64,000 nucleotides of DNA from Aplidium turbinatum (taxonomy: Eukaryota > Chordata > Ascidiacea > Aplousobranchia > Polyclinidae). Below are positions 55,501 to 61,500 of this stretch, in pieces. The stretch is taken from assembly GCA_918807975.1 (NCBI GenBank), contig OU964921.1, forward strand, positions 44,728,498 to 44,792,497. Reading direction: 5' to 3'. Below the pieces are notes generated by a model, which saw nothing but the letters and a program-made list of their open reading frames with translations, ran no database searches and had not been told where the DNA came from. The translations under genes were made by a program, and so were the position numbers. The first letter of the stretch is position 1. Each line of letters begins with the position of its first letter.

Positions 55501-58500
55501 GGTTATTCGTAAAACTAATGAATCAAAACGAACATTGAGCTGAAATGATGAGCCGCAAGCATGCAATTGCCTGTTTAACGAGGGGTTATCACGCATGCTG
55601 TGCACAGCTTCTAAGATTATTTTCGGTTGAAATTGAGACCTGTCGCTGGATATGGGTATTAACAATTATAATCTTCAATCTTACTGTTATGTATACAGCT
55701 CAACTGTCGTATTCTCCTTAGAATGTAAAGCTTATTTGTAAAGGTTCGATTAAAGACAAAATTTCCTCAAGTACAACGTCTTACAACAATGTTTTGATCG
55801 AGCAATTCAATATCGTTTCTCCACAATGGAGCAAGAACTTGCGTAGTGCTCTAGGCAGGACCGTTAAGATCCTAATTTAGGTCTTGGTACCAATGACATT
55901 CCTGAGCCCAAAACAAGACACCGCTGAAAAATTCACCATAACACAATACATGCAACGTTTTTTTAACATTCTAGGCTCTCTGGAAAGACTTTGGGCTCCT
56001 AAAATCATTCCTGGTCGGAGTCAAAAACAATCTGTAATGGTTACTTGTTCTAGGCTCCAGTCGTGAATCGAAAGATGAAAATAATATTAAGAACTTATAG
56101 TAAGCGTTTAAGCAATTATTTTCTTTTTCAATTATTTGATTTTCCAAATCTTACTTTATTTAAGCAGCCTTCCTCTACGTCATCCTTTGCGCTGCCGACG
56201 CGTCTTGTGGAAGAACAACAAGCCGCGACGAAGAACGCGAGACACATAATGACGACAGTGCCTCCTAAAACAGCGTAAAGGAGCCAACTAATTTCTTCAT
56301 CTTTTGAAATCTTCTTCTGAACAATCAAATCTCGACCGGCGAGTCCCGTAGAGAGATTCTACAACAGTTTCATCACAATCAGTCACCTGGTGCAGCCGCG
56401 ATCGCATGATCACGTTTTTATCAATTGGAAGCACTTGTATCTAAGCTGATGCTGGTGGTTGGTTTGGATTAGATGGACAAGAAGGCAAAGAATCCGAACT
56501 TAGTGTCCGCCTTCAAGCGTGTGGCTAGGATTAAGTGCCTTGCGAGTCACAGCCCTATACTCTGGATAGGTGACTGTTGGTCCAGCTAACATCCTTTCGT
56601 CAGACGTATATTTTTGGCAAGGAGTGCAAGATGTGACGTCATCTTGAGTTGAGGTTAAAACGAAGCAAACGACAATCCGCTTTCTTTTTACAAACAAAAA
56701 AATTGTGTGACGTAATAAGATGGACACCACACATGGACAAAAACAATTATAATGAAATAAAACCAGTTTTACTTTCTTAGACGTTGTTGTTTCGATGGAA
56801 CTCGGATTATTTGGACGACTTGTGGTTGCTTCCTCAGCAACAAACTGCGTATGCTGGCGGGACACCTCGGTTGCCTCAATGTGAGGTAGTAGGTTGTTTG
56901 AATCAGCGCCCTGTGACATAACAATTGCTTTTATATCTACTTTTTATGTGGTTTAGGGATGTTAACAATGTTAGGAATTAATGATGTTCTTTTTGGCTTA
57001 AAGATTACTCTAACGTTTCAGTTACACATCATTGTAACAAACACTAAAAACTATGGAAACCGTTATGGCAAATCAATACATTTTCTATCTCGTTCGTTGA
57101 TACAGTCAATGCCGAAACTCAGAAGGTAATTGTTAGCTCAGTGGTTACCCACCCGACTCAAGATCAAGCGGTACTGGTTCGGCTCTCGGGGTGTGCTCTT
57201 TACCCCGGCAACAACACTTCAACACAATCGGAAACTTCACTCTGCCAATCTCGGTAATCGGACCTGCGTCATAAGCCTCTACAAGTATGCGAAACCACCA
57301 CGAATAACCAATCAAGGCTCTGTCAGTCCGAAGATAAAGATTCAAAACCAAACCAACATCTATGGCTGAGCGGGTAAGACAATATAGCAACGAAATTCAT
57401 GCAGCGCCTTTTCGATGTTACAAAATTACTTTCTGGGCACTTTACACGACAACAGCAAGCTAAACGTGTTTGGAATATTAATATATACTAGTTACACACA
57501 AACCCAGCCAGCAAATCAATCAATTTCTACGTCTGCAGACGTTGAATCAATGTAAAAAGTGATTGATTTGTTGGCTGGGACACTTCGTATGCTTAGGCTT
57601 AAAAAGCCTGAGGTTAAGCAGACGATTGGGATGTTGAGCGACAGCTGATCTACTTGCAGGAAGTGACTGAACTTTACCTGATTAGGAGAATCTTCGGGCT
57701 GTGGCGTCGAATGCTTTGTTTGATCATTCTTCTTCTATAAATCAAATGCTTAGTTTAATTTTCAGCAAACTTTTCAAGAACTTTCTTTCATCAAGGTTCT
57801 TTCATCCGTTCGCTGTGTAGGCTACTGTATGTTATCGCAATAGGTGCAAATAAAAACACAATTATTATTATCGAAAGGCAACATGCTATAGGCCAGTGGT
57901 TCTCAACCTTTTTGTTTTGGCGGACCCCTTGTGGTATCTTCAAAGTGGTCGAGGACCCTTAAAAAAATTGTATCTGAAATTTTAGCATATCGCTTCTCCT
58001 ATAATGGAATCAAATGTTTCATAAGTTTTGAAACGACACACTTAGAAGAATTTGCTGAACTCGCTACACACTTACGCCGATTGATGACATTGACGAAATT
58101 ATGTTATGAGCTTTATGTTGGCACATAGCATCAAAAATCAGTAATCAATAATGTTGATTTGATGTTTTTCTATAAATTTTATCAAAAATCAATAGAATTT
58201 TGCGCCCGGTACAAAGAGTTTTTCCCTATTTTCATTTCTAATCAATATTAATTCGTTATAATCACAGTCATTGAAAACTGTAAGTGGTGAAAGACTGCTG
58301 ACTAACGTTTGCATTCTAAGTTAAGCATTGATCAATAGACTTCTGTCTCAAAAGAATTATGTTGAACATTGCCTTATTAGAAAAATAATTCGTTTATATG
58401 ACATTTTTTTAGTTAGGAAACCAACCTTTGTCACCAGTTTGTTGGGAAGTACAGTTTGAAAATCACGGTAATAAGCTACACAAATAAAGCACAACCAACC

Positions 58501-61500
58501 AATTTTTAACTTTCGTAATTTATCAATCATGCTGCAATCTCGGAAACTTTCACGGACCCCCTGAAATCGCTTCGCGGACCCCATGGGGTCCGCGGACCCC
58601 TGGTTGAGAACCCCTGCTATAGGCAATAGGCTAGGACATAGGTTATGCAGAAAATTAAAAATAACATTGTTTTGGATCAAAAATATATAAAGATAGTGTT
58701 GACTTCTTCTAACAGCTCATTGACTTTTATGTTTCTGCTAACAATTTTAAATAGTAAGTCCAGCTAAATTGGAACATCAAGATATGTTTGACTTAAATGA
58801 TAAAAATAATCTAAAACTAATCGGCTCAAATTAAACAACTTCCTTTTGGAAGACATGGCACAAATAAGTGAGCCCCACTTACTTCTACAACGTCATCAAT
58901 GGGGCAGACCTGAGAAAAAATATCTCTGTTGAGTAAGGTGGACAGGTGTGCAGGATCCGCTAGATGGTAAAAGCTTGTTCCTTCTATGTTTGTTGCATTT
59001 AGATTTGTTTCGTTTGAGTTGCTCTCGATTCCTATGACGTAGACTGAGATGTTCCCACCGGGATGCTGCGACAATAAAATAATAATGAATAAAATCACGC
59101 TCATCTGTACAGTTTCATGAGTAGTGTTGCATAGTATCTGTAGATTTATGGCTGATGATTATCATGGAAAAAAGAAGTCGATCGTTTAAAAAATTCCAAT
59201 GCTGTAAGTGTTTTGAAGACTCCTGGTCTATACAACCGGTGTCGAGGCCACGCTGACAGCCCTTAGATCGCCGACTATTCCCTCTCACTACTCGCTCTTG
59301 GGAGGTGTTTTGTTTTTAACTCATTCAACAAGAGCCATACAAAAGTTTTCCACTTGTATTCAAAATCGCAAGAATGCACCCAAAATATATTGTGAAACAT
59401 AACGAGAAGCGATGATGGACAAAAATGCAAAAGAGACGACTTAAGGGGAACGAAAGCAAGGTACATTGTTTCAACGAAAACAAACCAAAATACACAACAG
59501 GTAGAAGTTGTCGTTTCCACCATAAGACGCAGAAACACTCATAACAATAGTTGAGATACAGATATTAAGCTGAATGCAAAGTCTGCACAGCAAATAGACT
59601 TAATTGGATTGATGACATCTTAAATACTGACAATTTTGGGTGTCAGGAATATTATTTTTTCTAGCACTGTTTGTTTGACGAACGTAGTAACGACTGCTAG
59701 AAAATGAGTACATCTTATTAATAATATTGCTGCTACAATATTGATAGCATGTTGCCCTAATATTGAATGCGACAATAAGTAGGAACGAATGCAAACTATG
59801 ATCGTACGATTGAAAGCGCTGTAAGAACTTTCACGTAAGCAGATTTGTTGAAAGCAAAAACAACAAAGGTGTTCACTCTAATTGCACAAAAGTGAACTTA
59901 TAGCCATTTTATTCCCAAACACGTAAATGTTGGAAAAGATTTTGATTATCTTTGTCTTAAATTTTTAACATTACAAATATTTACAGCTATTTTTATTCCC
60001 TCCCAAATTTAATGGACGAATTTCATTGCCCTACTTCAGTAAAAGTTTAAATATCGTTAGCCTACCTACATGTCGTCTTACAGAAGGAAACTTTTCTAAC
60101 TTCTTTCGGCTTGAGAGAACAAATAGAAATTGATCAGTAGAATCTAACCCGGCTTCATTTTCTGGTTTGAATCGAAACTCGCTTTCATAAACCTCATCGA
60201 TAGCCTTTTTCAAACTCTCAAAATCTGAATCATAAATAACTGTTTGAAACAACTGTATAACTGTATAGCAGGCCTGCACAACTCAATATGGCATACGGGT
60301 TTGCAACAGGAAAAAAATTACTAACCGCATGCTACAACGTTGTTGCAATGTTTGATGTTATGATGTGACAATGATGATAATAATAATCGTGTTTTTATTT
60401 GCGCCCATTGCGATAGCATACACTGCGATCACAGATGCGATGCAACAGACGACAGAAAGCACCGAAGTGACATATAGTTTTCGAGTCAGCTGCTCCCCTT
60501 ATTTTGGCTTGCCATTAAGTGTCTTTGCCGAGATACAGCCGCGTGCTCTGGAGCGGTGTCGAACCCACGTCCTTTCGAACGTCGCGCAGACGTCCTCACC
60601 ACTCGGCTACGCAGCCGGATATTGGCGATCTATATACACAGGCCTTGCCTACGTGTGAACTGAAGGCCAACGTAATTTCAATTTTGAACTCTAAGCTATA
60701 TTAGAAACTTGAACTCTAATTTAAATTTGAACTCTAAGCTTTATATCCCTTAGAAATGATAGTTTTGAGCATCTAAATTGCCAAAGTGTGATCACTAAAT
60801 CTCAATACATTGCGAAACTTGTAATTTTACAAAAGACGATTCTTTCACTTTTCCCAGTGCTGCAAAACGCTTTTTGGATTTCGAGAAGATTTGTCAAAAT
60901 GTGGGACATGCAGCTTCAAATTTAATTGAATTATGATTTTCCCGTTTAACATTTTAAATTATGAAAAGCTTATATACAACTGGTCACTTTCAATTTACTC
61001 ACTTTCGTTTTGTTGCGTCATAGAAGCGACATGTTGCTGAATAGCCGGATCGGAAAGTCCGTTATAACTGAAATCAAATGTTTTTCCTTCCTTGAAAATT
61101 AAAAATTTAATTGTTGAAGACACGTTTGAAAGTTTCTTTGAAAATTGCGATGTAAAATTTGTCACATGTCGCAAATTGTCTTCCTCAAGAATGAGCGACG
61201 AATCCACCATAAACCACAGGTCCATTGTTCTCTCTTTAATATCTGTGCAACAATAAACGTTTTTATGATATCACATAACTTGGATTCAAACGTTAGACAA
61301 CGCTTGAAGTACTGCACCTTTTTTTTGAAGCTTATTTTCTGTGTCAGCTTGTGAGTTCGTTTCGTTCTGTATGGTTTCCAATAGCCGAGCTAGCTCTTCA
61401 TAAGCGACATCAAGCTCACTTGATCTCGTGGTGTTTTGGAAGCCTTTTGTCTGATTCGTTGGAGAAAGCGATCTATTTGAAAAAGTTTTTATCACGTGTT